Positions 1 through 11,430 of a stretch of DNA of 64,000 nucleotides are shown here, piece by piece. The stretch's first letter is position 1. Each line of letters opens with the position of its first letter. The translations under genes were made by a program, and so were the position numbers. The notes under the pieces are model-generated. The model worked only from the letters and a program-made list of their open reading frames with translations, had not been told where the DNA came from and searched no databases. This DNA is from Triglochin maritima. Its lineage: Eukaryota > Streptophyta > Magnoliopsida > Alismatales > Juncaginaceae. The stretch lies in NCBI GenBank assembly GCA_963682175.1, contig OY821790.1, forward strand, positions 1,500,501 through 1,564,500, given 5' to 3'.

Positions 1-361
1 ACACCACAGACCTGTACTGAATGCTTCACTGTAGATCATGAAACCGCGACTGCCACTAGGAAGGGTTAGGACGGGCGCGGTCGTCAACCACCTCTCAAGG
101 GCTAGAAGTTGTTCTCACACTACTATGACCAAACAAACTTCACACCTTGCCTTGTCAACGCTGTCAATGGAGAGGCGGTCTTCAAAAAATCCTAGATAAA
201 GCGCAGGTAGTAACCTGCTAATCCAACAATGCTCCTAACCTCTGACACTAATGTGGGCGCTCGCCATTGCGTCACTGCCTCAACCTTCGCTGGGTCCACC
301 GATATCCCATCCTTCGACACGATGTGCCCCAGGAATGCCATGCTATCAAGCCAAAACTCAC
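1..361 (-). pseudogene. gypsy-1 pol fragment: end of reverse transcriptase and start of RNase H
   Basis: Read on the minus strand, this stretch encodes the conserved end of a Ty3/gypsy reverse transcriptase (FLGHIVSKDGISVDP near 290-350) followed by the EVRSIVGLAGYY block that leads into the RNase H/connection region. It is interrupted by in-frame stops near 180 and 130, so it is dead. It joins the RT core at 5301-5844 across an inserted solo LTR. The join is exact, because the same five bases (CTCAC) flank the insertion. A one-base frame shift lies close to this join. The motif style is that of chromoviruses (Tekay/Del-like). The clade is inferred, but the RT identity is clear. Confidence 0.85.
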
Positions 362-632
362 TGATTGATCATTTATATTAAATCGCAAATGCATGGCATC
401 AGTGAAGACGTGGCAAATACGGGCCATGACTATGAGGAGGTGTATAAACTCTGGTTCTTCCAAAGGCAAGTGGGAAAAGAAGGGGAGAAGAAGTTGATTA
501 CGCTAAACTAAACTACGCTAAACTATCACGAAACAAACAAAGAAGATGAAAGCACGAGATGAAATAAAACTAAACTAAGTGACTAATAGAAGCATGCTGG
601 AAATCAAGAATAGAAACCCCTAAGGGGTGGAG
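362..632 (-). mobile_element. Left part of minus-strand Athila-type solo LTR (interrupted)
   Basis: This is the 3' portion of an LTR of the E1/E3 family, read on the minus strand. It starts with TGATTGATC at 362, the inverse of the family's ...CAATCA end, and keeps the CACCCCTTAGGGG block near 613-630. The rest of the same LTR resumes at about 4218 and ends at 5300. The complete LTR is flanked by the target duplication CTCAC (357-361 and 5301-5305), so it is a solo LTR formed by recombination after insertion into gypsy-1. It was later opened by E1; about 20 bp of the LTR are missing at that junction. Confidence 0.85.
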
Positions 633-2182
633 TGATTGACATCATATCATGCATATATTTGTATCTTATATCCTCTATTTTTAGCCTAAGCAATGCTATG
701 TAATGAGTTTATGTTATAGTTTCATGAATAAATAGGTTTGAGAAGAACAGATTCAAAAAGGACTCAAAAGCAAGGAAAAACGACTAACTTGCAAGACTTA
801 TGGACTGAGATGAAAGAGAGAATGACCCGGATGTAAAACCAAAAGGATCAATGAGCAAATCAAGAAGATCAACACCTTAATGAGGAGTATTTTGGAAATT
901 AAATCTGGGCCCAACCATCAACAACCAAATCGGGTTCATCAAACACCAAGAAATCAATTCAGAACCGAGCCACCAAAATCCAGACTCGATCCGACACTTA
1001 CAGACCGCCAATCAGCGGTCGACATTGGCCTAAATGCAACATGTTTCGGTCGGTGGTGTATTATGTTGTATTATGTCCATTTATAGTATGCAATTAGTCC
1101 CATACCGGGGGATTATCCCGGATTACCTTTTTCCATGCCTATAAATAGAACTCTTCCTCTCCTTTTGTAATCACCCGTTGCTTGGTGGCATTCTCTCTAC
1201 TTGGAGTAAAAGACTTGAAGCAAAAACTCAAGGTGGAGAAGAATTCCACTTGTAATGTGAGTCATGTAAATAAAATAATTTTTCTTAGTTTCTTTTAGTA
1301 TTGTCGTCTTTTAATTCTTGCATGCTTCTTTAGTTTTATATCCTTCCAATTAGCTTCTTTAATATTTTTTGCTTGCTTAGTTTAATTTCCTTTCAGTAGA
1401 ATATTTCATTTTATTAATGTAGGTTGTAGTGTAATGATTAGTGAGTAGTTTCATCCCAATTTTGGGGGTGGAGTAAAATGTGATGTGATTATGTGATGTG
1501 TTAGGTGTGTGTTATCTTAATCCTTTGAGCCTTACATGATTTCCATAACCATCTAATGAGATTTCATTGTTGTCTTTGATATGCTAATGCTCTTGAATGA
1601 AGCTGAGCATATGCTTAGACTAGTGAACCTATTTTATGGGGAATGGTGAGGTGAGGATATGGATGGAATTAATAAAGGAAACATGGCTTGTAGCTGGATG
1701 TGCTCTTGTTGCCCTTACCTTGATTAATGTCTTGTATGTTTTAATGATTGTGTAAATCTTATTTCATGCGGAGGCATAGTGGGGTTTGGTCTTTATACAT
1801 GAGTTCATTTAGCTTCATTCCAATTATTGTCTTGTATGTTTTAATGATATTGTGTTATCTTATTTCATGTGGAGGCAAAGTTGGATTTAGTTTTATGATT
1901 TTCATGCACTACATGTTGTGATAAGCATAACTTGAACACACACACATACACATATCTTTTTATTCACATTCTTTCTCTACCCCCTATGGGGTTTAGTTTT
2001 ATTGCTTATTTTCCATTTCCTTTTGCATTTTAGTGTAGTTTGATCATAACTCCTTTCTCTCCTTTCTTTCCCACTAACCTTCGAACAAACTAAAGTCGAC
2101 ACACCTCCCTGTGGATCGACCCGTATTTGCCACCGCTTCAACACAGCCGTGCACTTGCGGTTATAATTAAAATGTTCAATCA
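633..2182 (+). repeat. E1 5' LTR
   Basis: The LTR begins TGATTGACATC and ends GTTCAATCA, giving the inverted termini typical of an LTR. It is 1550 bp long. A TATA box (TATAAATA, 1140-1147) follows the conserved block CCCATACCGGGGGATT. A GACCGC...GCGGTC palindrome lies upstream at 1003-1020. The block GTGCACTTGCGGTT lies close to the 3' end, as in other Athila/Tat LTRs. The middle third (about 1500-1960) differs from the E3 LTRs, so these LTRs are modular. Confidence 0.9.
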
Positions 2183-2188
2183 AGTTTT

Positions 2189-2206
2189 TGGCGCCGTTGC
2201 CGGGGA
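2189..2206 (+). other. Primer binding site, tRNA-Asp type (E1)
   Basis: TGGCGCCGTTGCCGGGGA lies six bases after the LTR end. It is complementary to the 3' end of plant tRNA-Asp(GUC), the primer used by Athila/Tat elements. It is intact here, unlike in E2 and E3. Confidence 0.93.
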
Positions 2207-3332
2207 GGTGCTCTGTCCAGACTTTGGTTTGGACGATTCAAGTGGGTTTAATTTTTTGTTTATAGTTTTTGTTTGTTTCAGGGATATCTCGGCATCCAGG
2301 GGAGGCAACTGGAGAAATAGGATGAATAAGGACACCAAAGTGACTGCCAATCAGCGGTCTGCGACCGCCAACTGACGGCCAGGTGAGCTTCATTTGCTCC
2401 AATTTTTGTTCTGATTGTTTGTTGTTTCAATTTAGTTGTCTGGGAGCTCAATTTCGCATGTTTTGACTTGTATTTTGCTCCAGATCAATAATCACTCTCC
2501 CATTAATCAACTTGGCCATTAAAATCCAAAGCAAAAGATTAGGCATTCTTGCTTGTTTAGGTCATGCATCATATACTAGACTTAGGCACGTAGTTTGTCT
2601 TTTGTTTTAGCTTTACTTTCAGTTTTTGAGTGCTGGCGTGAGGTACGTACTTCCAACCCTCATTCATGCATTTTGTATGACCATACATTAGTTAGTAGGA
2701 ATTGCATTGAAACAAGAGTGAGGAGTGCTTATTTGGTGAGTTGCTTGCTATCCTAAGATTTCAAAACATCTTTTAAGGGGCATCACCTATAGTCTTCAAA
2801 GATAAGGTGGGGGATTTCATCACCCCTCCCTTAGCCCCAAAAAGCACACTCAAGTAAAACCTTAATCTAAAAGCAAGTAGACATTGACCCTAGGACTCGG
2901 GCGCATTAGGAGAGTGATCCGGTCACGACCGTCATGGCCTGATCGGCGTCGCCCACTTTGTCGATAGTAGGAGAGACGAGATCTCTGGATCTTGGCTCAC
3001 TTGCTCGGCTCTGTGGTCTTCGTCGTAGGGAGGTGAGGCATGTTGAGGCTGTGTGACCTCGCAGTTAGGCGTCGTCTAGCTGTAAGTACCTATAGTGACT
3101 GTAGGCTGCTTGAGTCGTGTTTGATAAACTAAGCTTCTACCCTCACCCTTCACCCACCCTAGCTTTAGGGATTCTTCCCTTCTCCTCTGTGTCATCTTCT
3201 TCTCACCTACTTCTACGTTCTAGTCTCCTCCCCTTTACACTCTTTGTTAGCATTTTAGGGTCGAGTCGAGCATTTTTTGCGAACTTGGCCTCGTGGTAGT
3301 GAGAGTGGTCTACTCAAGAGTCCTTCGTCGAG
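2207..3332 (+). other. E1 untranslated leader
   Basis: About 1.1 kb lies between the PBS and the gag start with no ORF of note. Blocks conserved in E2, E3 and partly E4 include TTTGGACGATT, a degenerate palindrome pair at 2347-2382 followed by GGTGAGC (splice-donor-like), CTGGCGTGAGGTACG near 2633, the GATAAGGTGGGGGATTTCATCACC block near 2800 and GGCGTCGTCTAG near 3067. Such long-range conservation without coding capacity suggests cis signals such as packaging or splicing; that function is inference. Confidence 0.75.
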
Positions 3333-4160
3333 ATGGATGGTTACATGGGCGACCATCCATATCATTGTCTAGACCAGGACAATTCTCCCTGGTACTCCGG
3401 ACCCATGCATCCTTGGGTGCCTGTAACAAACACCCCGTACGGTTGGGACAATCTTGATTATGTGACTGAGCAGTCTTCAAATTGGGGTAATATGAGAGAG
3501 GCACCGACTACTAGACCACCATTTAGTTATGTCGGATCATATGCTGGTCAACAAACTGACACATTTCAACAACCTTTTGTCTCTTTCAAGCATGCGGTAG
3601 ACGACATGAGTGTACTGATGGCTCCAATAGCCGTACCGTGTGACTGTTGTGGGTGTAGTGATCACGTTATTGGGGAATGTCCTTATGTTCCCTCAGAGCC
3701 TGAGTATGAGCACACCATTTCCCAAAATGCTCAATGTGACCCTTACACATCCGCGTACAACCCGAGAGGGATGGATTCGTGGGGAGACAATTCTTATTCA
3801 AACTCTTATACATCATTCCCACTCCAGTATCCTCCCCCCGAATACCCAGAATTTTACCAACACCCCACTCCAAATCATTGGACTCATTCTCAGCCCATCA
3901 ACACCCAACGCCAAAATTTCCCTAGCTCTGACTTGGACCTCGTAGTTGACCGCATTCCTGATTCCTTGAAACAAACTTTCCTTACGTTCATGGAAACCAC
4001 TCAACAGTCCATACAAAATATGGCAATACAAGTGAGTCAAATGACGCAGCAATTACGTGAACGTGAGGAGGGTAACTTTTCTTGTCAACATGAGGATTTA
4101 TCTTCTGATATCGAACCACCACCACATCCACAAATTCAAAGCACAATCCTTCAAAGTTAA
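3333..4160 (+). pseudogene. E1 Gag-like ORF, truncated by a nonsense codon
   Basis: The 275-residue product begins MDGYMGDHPYHC and carries one CCHC zinc knuckle (CDCCGCSDHVIGEC, spacing CX2CX4HX4C) near residue 103, then a proline/tyrosine/asparagine-rich stretch and a glutamine-rich segment. It lacks the large N-terminal retrotransposon Gag domain found in E2. It is co-linear with the 499-residue ORF of E3 at 43251, but a CAA-to-TAA change ends it early, and the downstream coding sequence is lost at about 4217. The zinc knuckle implies RNA binding in the virus-like particle. Whether a product of this shape ever acts alone is unknown. Confidence 0.85.
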
Positions 4161-4217
4161 ACTCCTAGTCAGTCTGAGGGACTTGGGGTTTCAATTCACG
4201 ATCACTTGGTGGAAGAT

Positions 4218-5300
4218 TCGATTCCAATTGAGTGGTGATGAATGCATTCAATAGAGCACAAGTGTAGGTAGTGTTGCTATGCATAAGAAGTACCTCATGG
4301 CAAGACCTATCATCCAAATCACTAACCTAACTGATTAATATGAGCATGGACAAGTTTGTTATGAAGAACCTAAACAAGAATGGAATGTACCTAAAGATTA
4401 TGGCAGAAACTATCAAGTTAAGTATTCTCTTTAATTCAAACAAGCATACTCACATTTCTCACATAAAACAACATATAGCATTCATTTCATTCTACATGAC
4501 ATGTATAAACATCAACTCCACCCCAAAGGGGGATGGAACTACTCACACATTATTAATCTAACATCCATATTAAGGGGAAAAAAATATGCTAATTAATTAT
4601 ACAAAGATTAAAACAAACAAAGTTAACTAAGCATGCAAGAATTAAAAGAAACAACAAGAAACTAACAAAACATTCTTTATTGCTCACTCACTTTACAAGT
4701 AACATCTCTCGACCAGAGTTTTGCTCCAAGGCTTTACTCCTAGTAGAGAAAATGGCCACCAAGAGAGGAGATATTTACAATGAAGGAGGAAGAGTTCTAT
4801 TTACAGTCATAGAAAAGGTAATCGGAGACAATCCCCCGATGTGGGACTAAACACATACTATAAATGGACATAAAACAACATAATCGAACACCCGACTAAA
4901 CCATGAACCATTTGGACCGCCAATTGGCGGTCTGGATGCCTCTGATCGAGTCTGGATTTTGGTGGCTCGGTTCTGGCTTGATTCTTGATGTTTGGTGAAC
5001 CCGATTTGGTTGTTGATGTTTAGTCTTGAATCTAATAGCCAAAATACTCCTCATGATGGTGTGGAGCTTCTTGATTTTCTAATTGGTTCTTTTTGTTTAC
5101 ATCCGGGTTCTTCTCTCTTGCATCTCAGTCCATAAGTCTTGCAATTTAGTCATTTTCCTTGCTTTTAAGTCCTTTTTGAGTCTCTTCGTCTCAAATCTGT
5201 TTATTCCTGAAACTTAAACATAAGACTCGTTACGTAGCATTGCTTAGGCTAAAAATGAAGGATATAAGACACAAATATATGCATGATAAGATGTCAATCA
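4218..5300 (-). mobile_element. Right part of minus-strand Athila-type solo LTR
   Basis: This completes the solo LTR begun at 362. It ends ATGTCAATCA at 5300, the inverse of the TGATTGACAT start, followed by the target duplication CTCAC at 5301-5305. A perfect 18-bp palindrome, GACCGCCAATTGGCGGTC, lies at 4915-4932. The TATA region is recognisable on the minus strand near 4800, but the box is eroded. Confidence 0.87.
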
Positions 5301-5844
5301 CTCACACTTAGAGTACTTTCATACAATTGTTGCTCTCTCATCACCTCCAGCACTGTCCGCAGATGCTCTCTGTGTGTCTCATGATCCGGTGAATGGACCC
5401 GGATATCATCCACGAACACAATCACGAACTGATCCAAGAACGGCTGAAAAGCCTTATTCTTCAAATCCATGAACACTGCAGGTGCGTTCATCAGTCCGAA
5501 GGACATCACTAGAAACTCATACTGTCCATATCTCGTGTGAAACACTGTGTTCGGCACGTCCTCATCTCCAATCCTCAACTGATGGTACCTATATCTCAAG
5601 TCAATCTTCGAGAAGACTGTTGCGGTTTTCGACTGATCAAAGAGGTCATCAATCGTCAACAATGGGTAACGGTTCCTGACCGTCACCTTATTCAACATCC
5701 GGTAGTCGACACACATCCTCAAGGAGTCGTCCTTCTTCTTCTTGAATAGAACAGGGGCTCCCCACGGTGACACACTCGGCCGAATGAACCCCTTATCCAC
5801 TTGCAATTGGACCTTCAACTCGGACAACTCTACAGGGGTCATCC
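5301..5844 (-). pseudogene. gypsy-1 pol fragment: reverse transcriptase core
   Basis: The minus strand encodes the central Ty3/gypsy [18 protein letters not shown], a [11 protein letters not shown] block, a [11 protein letters not shown] segment, the [13 protein letters not shown] palm motif, [13 protein letters not shown] and the catalytic FVDDI box. These motifs are in the right order and spacing. Two short deletions and several replacements are visible (for example a lost residue in VQLQVDKGF, and VDDIRVH in place of the usual VDDILVY), and the reading frame shifts at the 5300 junction. On the minus strand it is preceded by the protease region at 7640-8340 across a second solo LTR, and followed by 1-361. 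Confidence 0.92.
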
Positions 5845-7639
5845 TGTAGGATTTTGTGTCCATATGTATGTGTATATTTAAAAAAAATTAATACAAGCAT
5901 ACATGATCGATTTCATATTTTCAGCAATTTTATGTACATTGTTTTGTGTTTATTCTAATATCATGCAATCCTACATATATTTAAATAAATCACAAAGAGA
6001 GGAGCATACTCAAAGGTTCTCTAAAACCTTTTCAAAATCCAAAGTTGCATTGCCCGTCGAATCGTATGCCGATTCGCCTTTAAGTGTTCACCAAACTCTA
6101 AACAAGATTTGAGATAAAGGAGCTGTTCAATCAATCTCTAATCAAGCTTATAATCTATCTAATAACCCATTTATGCTTCCTGAGAATTTAATCTCCAAAA
6201 GCTTGAAATAATTAAGAAATTTTTGGATGGATTAATATGGTGGTTAGGGAGAGAATTGTTTTTGCATTAATTAAAACAAGGAGGGAGATAAGACCTATTT
6301 ATAAGGTCTCCCAACACCCACATCATGGGCTAACCACTAACCCTTGATTATCTATTTTTTCTCTCCCTAAAATCAATCACAATTTGACACATAATCATCC
6401 ACATCCACATTTAACCATAATTGGAATAATTCCAATACATGATTAATATCAATCCTTATTAATTTGGGTAAAACCGTACTAACCGGGTTTTTTTTGCCTT
6501 TTACCAAATTTTGGATTTATATCCAACAAAATTTGATCTTTTGAGGTTTTCAGAAAATTCATATATCATGTAATATATTATCCTATGTAATGTTAAATTA
6601 TTACACCCCATAATATATACATCTTATATGAATTTATTCATTATTCTAATTATGTCATTTTTCGTGACATTGATTTTATTGATTCACCACATGTGTCCCT
6701 CTTCACATGAAACCCGACACATCATATGAACTCAAAATCAACCTTCTTGTTTCCCAGTTTTGTGGTGTGACCTATAGTAGGATCTAAGCTAAATTGACAG
6801 TGATATTAAACACTTAATATCTCAAATTATAAGCGGTATCTAGCTACACATTATAGTTACCCAATTAGCATAGATGTCTTGTTCCACTCGAACTAAATAC
6901 AATCTATTTAGTGAAGTGCACCACTTCTGTCTATCCCTTGCCTCATGACATTAAGAATATAAGCAAAGTAGAAATGTGTCACCTTTGTATTATATTCATC
7001 TCTTGATCTCTTTTAGCTAATTATACATATGTAACGTAACTCAAGTCACATTGTGCACATTATAATTTTTCTTTATCAAGGGGCCCACTAATATCATCAC
7101 TTAATTAAGAGGGGCAATGATAATCTTTTGACTAGCTATCTTTTCCAGCATAAGTCATGTTCAACTAACTACTGCCTTTATCACTATACTCATTGATAGA
7201 TTTTGACAATAATCAAATTAAACACTCCTTATGTGAAAAGATATAAGTCTCATATCTTAGGATCCAAGACACAGTAAAACATTAATGACACATAACACAA
7301 TTACATAATGTTTGACTTGTTAGGTCTATTCAATATATAAAAGTAATTTTTTCCTCTTTTACATACTCGTGTCGTCAAATATTTGTAGAGATACAATAAT
7401 CGATGACCAACACGACAATCTTATCTTAGTAATTAATGTTCCATGCTAATTACCGTGATTGTTAATAACTTTTGATTTATGTAAACCTTTATCTTTTAGA
7501 ACTTTACGGTTAAGGACCAAGAGCATCTTCCTTAACACTTCCAAAATTCGAATACAATAATTACGGAACAAAATGCTTGCACATTTAATTCATAATAATT
7601 GACATATAAAAGTAAAACTTTTAGAACACATTCCTTTCA
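5845..7639 (-). mobile_element. Solo LTR of unidentified family in gypsy-1 pol
   Basis: This 1795-bp AT-rich block splits the gypsy-1 coding region exactly between the protease linker and RT. It is flanked by CATCC on both sides (5840-5844 and 7640-7644) and has TG...CA ends (TGTAGGATTTT / ATTCCTTTCA), which defines a solo LTR. A TATAAATAG box on the minus strand (6295-6303), followed by a plausible untranslated leader, sets the orientation. No coding sequence or primer site is present. I could not assign the family. Confidence 0.85.
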
Positions 7640-8340
7640 CATCCGATATGGTTCCTTAGACTGAGGGGTCGTACCATGAAGCAGGTCGATAGCAAACTCA
7701 ATCTCCCGATGCAGAGGCAATCTGCCAGGTCCTCTTGAAACACATCGGCAAAATCCCAGACAATATCCACATCCTCCAAGCTGGGTCTCTGACTCTCGGT
7801 CAAGATTGTGCTCGCCCAAAATGCCGCACGCCCGTGACTCAACAGCTTCTGTGCCTTCAATACAGATATGAAGATGCGACCCTCCCTGCCGTGCACACCA
7901 TAGATCAGCAAACACTGACCTACTAACCTCGGAATCAAAATCTTCCGCTCTCGGCAATGAACTTGCACGTCATAATAGGACAACCAATCCATCCTGAGTA
8001 TCATGTCAAAGTCCACCATCAACAACAACTCCAAGTCAACCAGGAAGTTGTCGTTGCCTGACACAATCGATACACTAACAAGAAACTTACTTAGAACAAG
8101 CATATCTCCTACATGGGTGCTAACCTCGAGGCGGGAAGCCAAACTTAGTGGGCTAAGGTCCACTACGCTAGCAAATCTATCAACCATGAAGGAATGTGTA
8201 GCACCCCTATAAAATAAAATCCTAGCTACATGACCGGCAACAAGAGTACCTTCAACCACATCAGCAGAAGCAGCTGCAGAATCCTCCAAGTGTGCCATAA
8301 AAACACGTCCAACAGTCCTCGACGATGTAGCTGTCGACAT
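7640..8340 (-). pseudogene. gypsy-1 protease and protease-RT linker
   Basis: The minus-strand product runs from a VAGHVARILF segment through a retroviral aspartic protease fold (LVDLELLLMVDFDMILRMDW, the usual flap/DVILGMDWL region) to an EDVDIVWDFADVFQEDL linker that normally precedes RT. The catalytic triad region reads FYRGATHSF where family members have a D-[ST]-G-A motif, so the catalytic Asp is lost. The linker is continued in a second overlapping frame, which shows a frameshift near 7950. The fragment ends at the solo LTR at 7639. This fits chromovirus gag-pro-pol order on the minus strand. Confidence 0.85.
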
Positions 8341-9346
8341 AGTACCCCCGGTACCCAGCCTCTGTGCCCTTAGTCATGTGCAATGTGCCCCATCTTCCCG
8401 CAGGTGAAACAAGACCTCACTGCTCCACCACTACCAATGTTGTCGCTGCCTTCTCCTCTCTACCTAGGGAAATCACGTGCCCTGTAACCCAACTGTCCAC
8501 ACTCTAGGCATCCACCAGTCACCCAACCGAACTCTCGTCCCGGGTGTGAACGACGACAATGTCCACAAAATCACTGACAGTCCTTTAGGTGACCATTGCT
8601 TCTTCTCAAGATGACCCCCGAATATGCCCCTAGACTGACTCCTATCGTGGCGACCACCGCCTCCGCCCCTATGGAACTGATATGTACGGCCGCCAAACCC
8701 CTCGCTCCCCTGGGTGTGACTCGAGTACTCAGCATCCAAAGTCATCGCACCACGATGTGCGTCCTCTAGTGTTTGAGGCATACAGGTAAGTACTGCTCGC
8801 CGAAGTAGTTGTCGAAGTACTTCAGTAAACTTCATCGCATTCTGCTCGGGCATACTAAAGATCTCCACACAGTATCTCTCTCGAGAGCTGAACTTGTAGA
8901 TATGTTAATCCAAGCTCAGATCTCCCAGCTGGAGTGCCAGAAACTCGCGCCTCAGACAATCACGAATGTGCTGCGGAAAATACTTCTTCCTGAACTCAAA
9001 AGACCACCGTGGCAGTAGACCTCCACCAACTGATCGCTAGCCCACTGAAGATGTATGTGGCCAGCCCCACCTGACGCTCAGGCGGACAAACAATCGCCTC
9101 AAAAATTTGTTGCATCCTAAAAATTCAGTCCTCCACGGCCTCTAGGTTTGTCCCTCCAACAAAGGTTGGTGGGTGTTGCCGCATAAAGCGATCCAAAATC
9201 TTGCCCCTGTCCTCATACTGGGGCTCCTGGCGTGCTCCTTCATAAACACGCTCTAACAGGTCATGTACCGCTCGCTAGTCCTCACCCTACGAACTAGGTG
9301 GTGACGGGTCCACCCACCCCAATCTGACACCTCGATGGGGCGGCAT
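8341..9346 (-). pseudogene. gypsy-1 gag, degenerate
   Basis: The minus strand from an ATG near 9346 (MPPHRGVRLGWVDPS) to about 8341 corresponds to a chromovirus Gag: a long Gag core in broken frames (9000-9340), the FSMPEQNAMKFTEVLRQLLRR-type C-terminal region at 8800-8870, a glycine/arginine-rich tail near 8650 and a damaged zinc-knuckle region near 8390-8560. No continuous frame remains. Its position directly 5' of the protease, and downstream of a primer-site remnant and LTR, supports the assignment more than any single motif. Confidence 0.7.
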
Positions 9347-9438
9347 CTGCCTAACGAAACACAAAATCTCAAACACAAATAACTAATGAGACTGTGTTCG
9401 AAGGTCATAAGTTGGGTTGTACGCGAATGGACAGACTT

Positions 9439-9452
9439 GGCCTCTAATACAA
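9439..9452 (-). other. gypsy-1 primer binding site remnant (tRNA-iMet type)
   Basis: On the minus strand TTTGTATTAGAGGCC follows the LTR end ...GCATTACA. It resembles TGGTATCAGAGCC, the initiator-tRNA-Met primer site used by chromoviruses, with a few substitutions. Confidence 0.65.
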
Positions 9453-9455
9453 AGT

Positions 9456-11430
9456 TGTAATGCTCCTAATCTGCACTCGGGACACAGCAAATAATTGCAA
9501 CACTAAAAGAAAGTGAAAATGGACATTAACTGAAATAACCAAATCGAGGACTCCATTAAAATATATAATAACGTCAGTCAAAGTACAATACGGAAGGAAA
9601 ATACAAGAATTTTGAAACCTACTACATAACTACTGAGAGAAGTAGGAAAAATACATGACAACTAAGCACAATAGATCCAGTCCACCCGTCCTAAGTCCAA
9701 GTCATCTCCAGTCACCTACTGCGTCCCACCTGCACAAGAAACAAGCACGCCTGAGTCTCGAATCAAGACCCAGAACACTACCCCAACCCGACACCAAACA
9801 AGGTCGAGTCGTCCCTGACGGCTCAGACTGGTCTCATGTTCCAAGGCGATCACGTGCCCAGCGAGGTCGAGCATGCACCTCAACCCCCACCATGCATCCA
9901 ACCCACAAGGCAACACTCAACCCGCTCTCATGGTAGAACTGTCACATGTCCCAAGGCAACCAAGCGTCAAGTGAGCTCGAGCGTGCACCCTCGACAAGAC
10001 AGTGCATCCAGCCCACAAGGCAACACCCTACTCCAACCACGCTCTCGATCCCGTGAGCAACGCTCCCATACAGCCACCCGTCACAACGCTGGTGAGCCGA
10101 CCAATTCCGCATCCAGCTTTGGAAGCCAACCGCACACCCAATCCCGGTAGCAACGCTCCCTAACAGTCACTCATCATAATGTGGGCGGACCTTTCCGAAC
10201 CGCACAACCAGGGAAACAACCTAACATCTAGTCATACATGTCTCACACGTCATCTCCACTACTCGACCACATGCCCGAGTCTCTGATCAACGCTCCAACG
10301 GCCACTCGAAACCACGTGGGTGAACGATCGGTTCCGCGAACCTCTCTCAATCTCGTGATCTCACAAGGCAAGGGGTAAATGCAATTTACCCCCGAAAGCA
10401 CGGGTCAACAACTCTGACACGATATAAAAGAAATGAATAAATGATACTATAAAAATTGTACGGGCAACGTAAACAAATTATAACTTAAAAACCCACAATT
10501 GAAAATACAGTGGTATAAGTGTAATTTTACCAAAATTTTTGTACCAAAAAAATTCTCATAAGTTTTACGGGAAAAACACTAAATTTCCCAATTTATAGAT
10601 TTTTTTACAATTATATAAGAATTACAGGAAAAAGATGGCAATTTACCTAAATTAAAACATTTTTCACAATTATTGAGAGTCCAAGGTTTATTAAGGAATT
10701 AAACCAATTATGTATTATTTATTCAAATATAAATAATTCTAGAGTTTTTCCAGCAATTAATCCAATTAATAAACCATTAACCAATTACAATTAATTTACA
10801 GGATTTCTAATGCAATAAGTACAATTACTCATCAATTCCGAGTTTATTCCGCAATTAACCCAACTATTTAATAATAAAACTAAAACAATTAAATTCCTGA
10901 TTTAATATGCAATTAATCCAAATACTTACTCTTAACTCAAACTAAACTAAACCAAGGTTAAACCGCAATTAACCCAAACACAAAACAAAACGCACACGCA
11001 AAACACTTGCCGCCGCCCCACCGTCGGATGGCCTGTCTGACCTAGGCTAGTCCCTGGCCACCGCCACCAGCGTGGTGGCGCGGTTCCTCAAGGTCGAGCG
11101 CGCGGCATCGCGCTGTCGGCGTCGCTCAGCCCCAACCGGCCTACCTCCGACCACCTTCTTCGACGCATCAACTACCCCACTAAACCCGGACCCAACTAAT
11201 GGGTGGATGGCGTACCTATGCGAAGGCAAAACCTGAGAAAAGGATGATTCCCCTCCGTGCCTGCTGCAAGGAAGCTAAGAGGTGAGGGAGAGATGGGTTG
11301 GGGTTAGGGTTTGGGGGAGAGAGAGTTGGGTGTTGGGTTTTGTAACCCATGAACCATGAGTGACTTTAGCAACTTTAACCCCTGAACCATGAGAAACATC
11401 GCCAGCTTTAACCCCTGAGCCAGTTGGGGA
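9456..11430 (-). repeat. gypsy-1 5' LTR (boundary at the far end uncertain)
   Basis: Non-coding sequence upstream (minus strand) of the PBS remnant ends ...GGAGCATTACA at 9456. It contains repeated segments around GTGTTGCCTTGTGGG (9900-10050), an AT-rich middle (10400-10990) and a GC-rich block (10990-11230), and finally CTCTCTCCC-type leader sequence. Near 11345-11425 the phrase TTTAACCCCTGAACCATGAG repeats three times in varied form. The open frames seen here are short, lack homology and cross the GC-rich part, so I treat them as chance. The U3 end is not defined and may be truncated by the LINE at 11431. Confidence 0.6.

Larger units (their letters stand above)
633..4217 (+). mobile_element. 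E1: truncated non-autonomous Athila-type element (LTR, PBS, leader, gag)
   Basis: E1 has a 5' LTR (633-2182), an intact tRNA-Asp primer site, a roughly 1.1-kb leader and a Gag-like ORF. It stops abruptly at about 4217, in sequence that in E3 continues through another 590 bp of ORF. There is no 3' LTR. It lies inside a minus-strand solo LTR of its own family, so its LTR and the split one form an inverted pair. No target duplication is seen at the right junction, which fits a deletion that removed the 3' half of E1 and about 20 bp of the host LTR. Its gag and leader are closest to E3, not E2. Confidence 0.85.

Noticed and set aside
2189..2206. Possible tRNA-Asp gene
   Set aside because: Only the 18 bases complementary to the tRNA 3' end are present, directly after an LTR; it is a primer binding site. 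The same applies to 59868-59885.
9655..10150. Plus-strand ORFs of 93 and 104 codons
   Set aside because: They lie in the gypsy-1 LTR, overlap in different frames and have low-complexity Thr/Pro/Arg content.
11047..11229. GC-rich minus-strand ORF of 60 codons as a host exon
   Set aside because: It is in the inferred LTR/leader of gypsy-1 with no motif; GC-richness alone explains the open frame.
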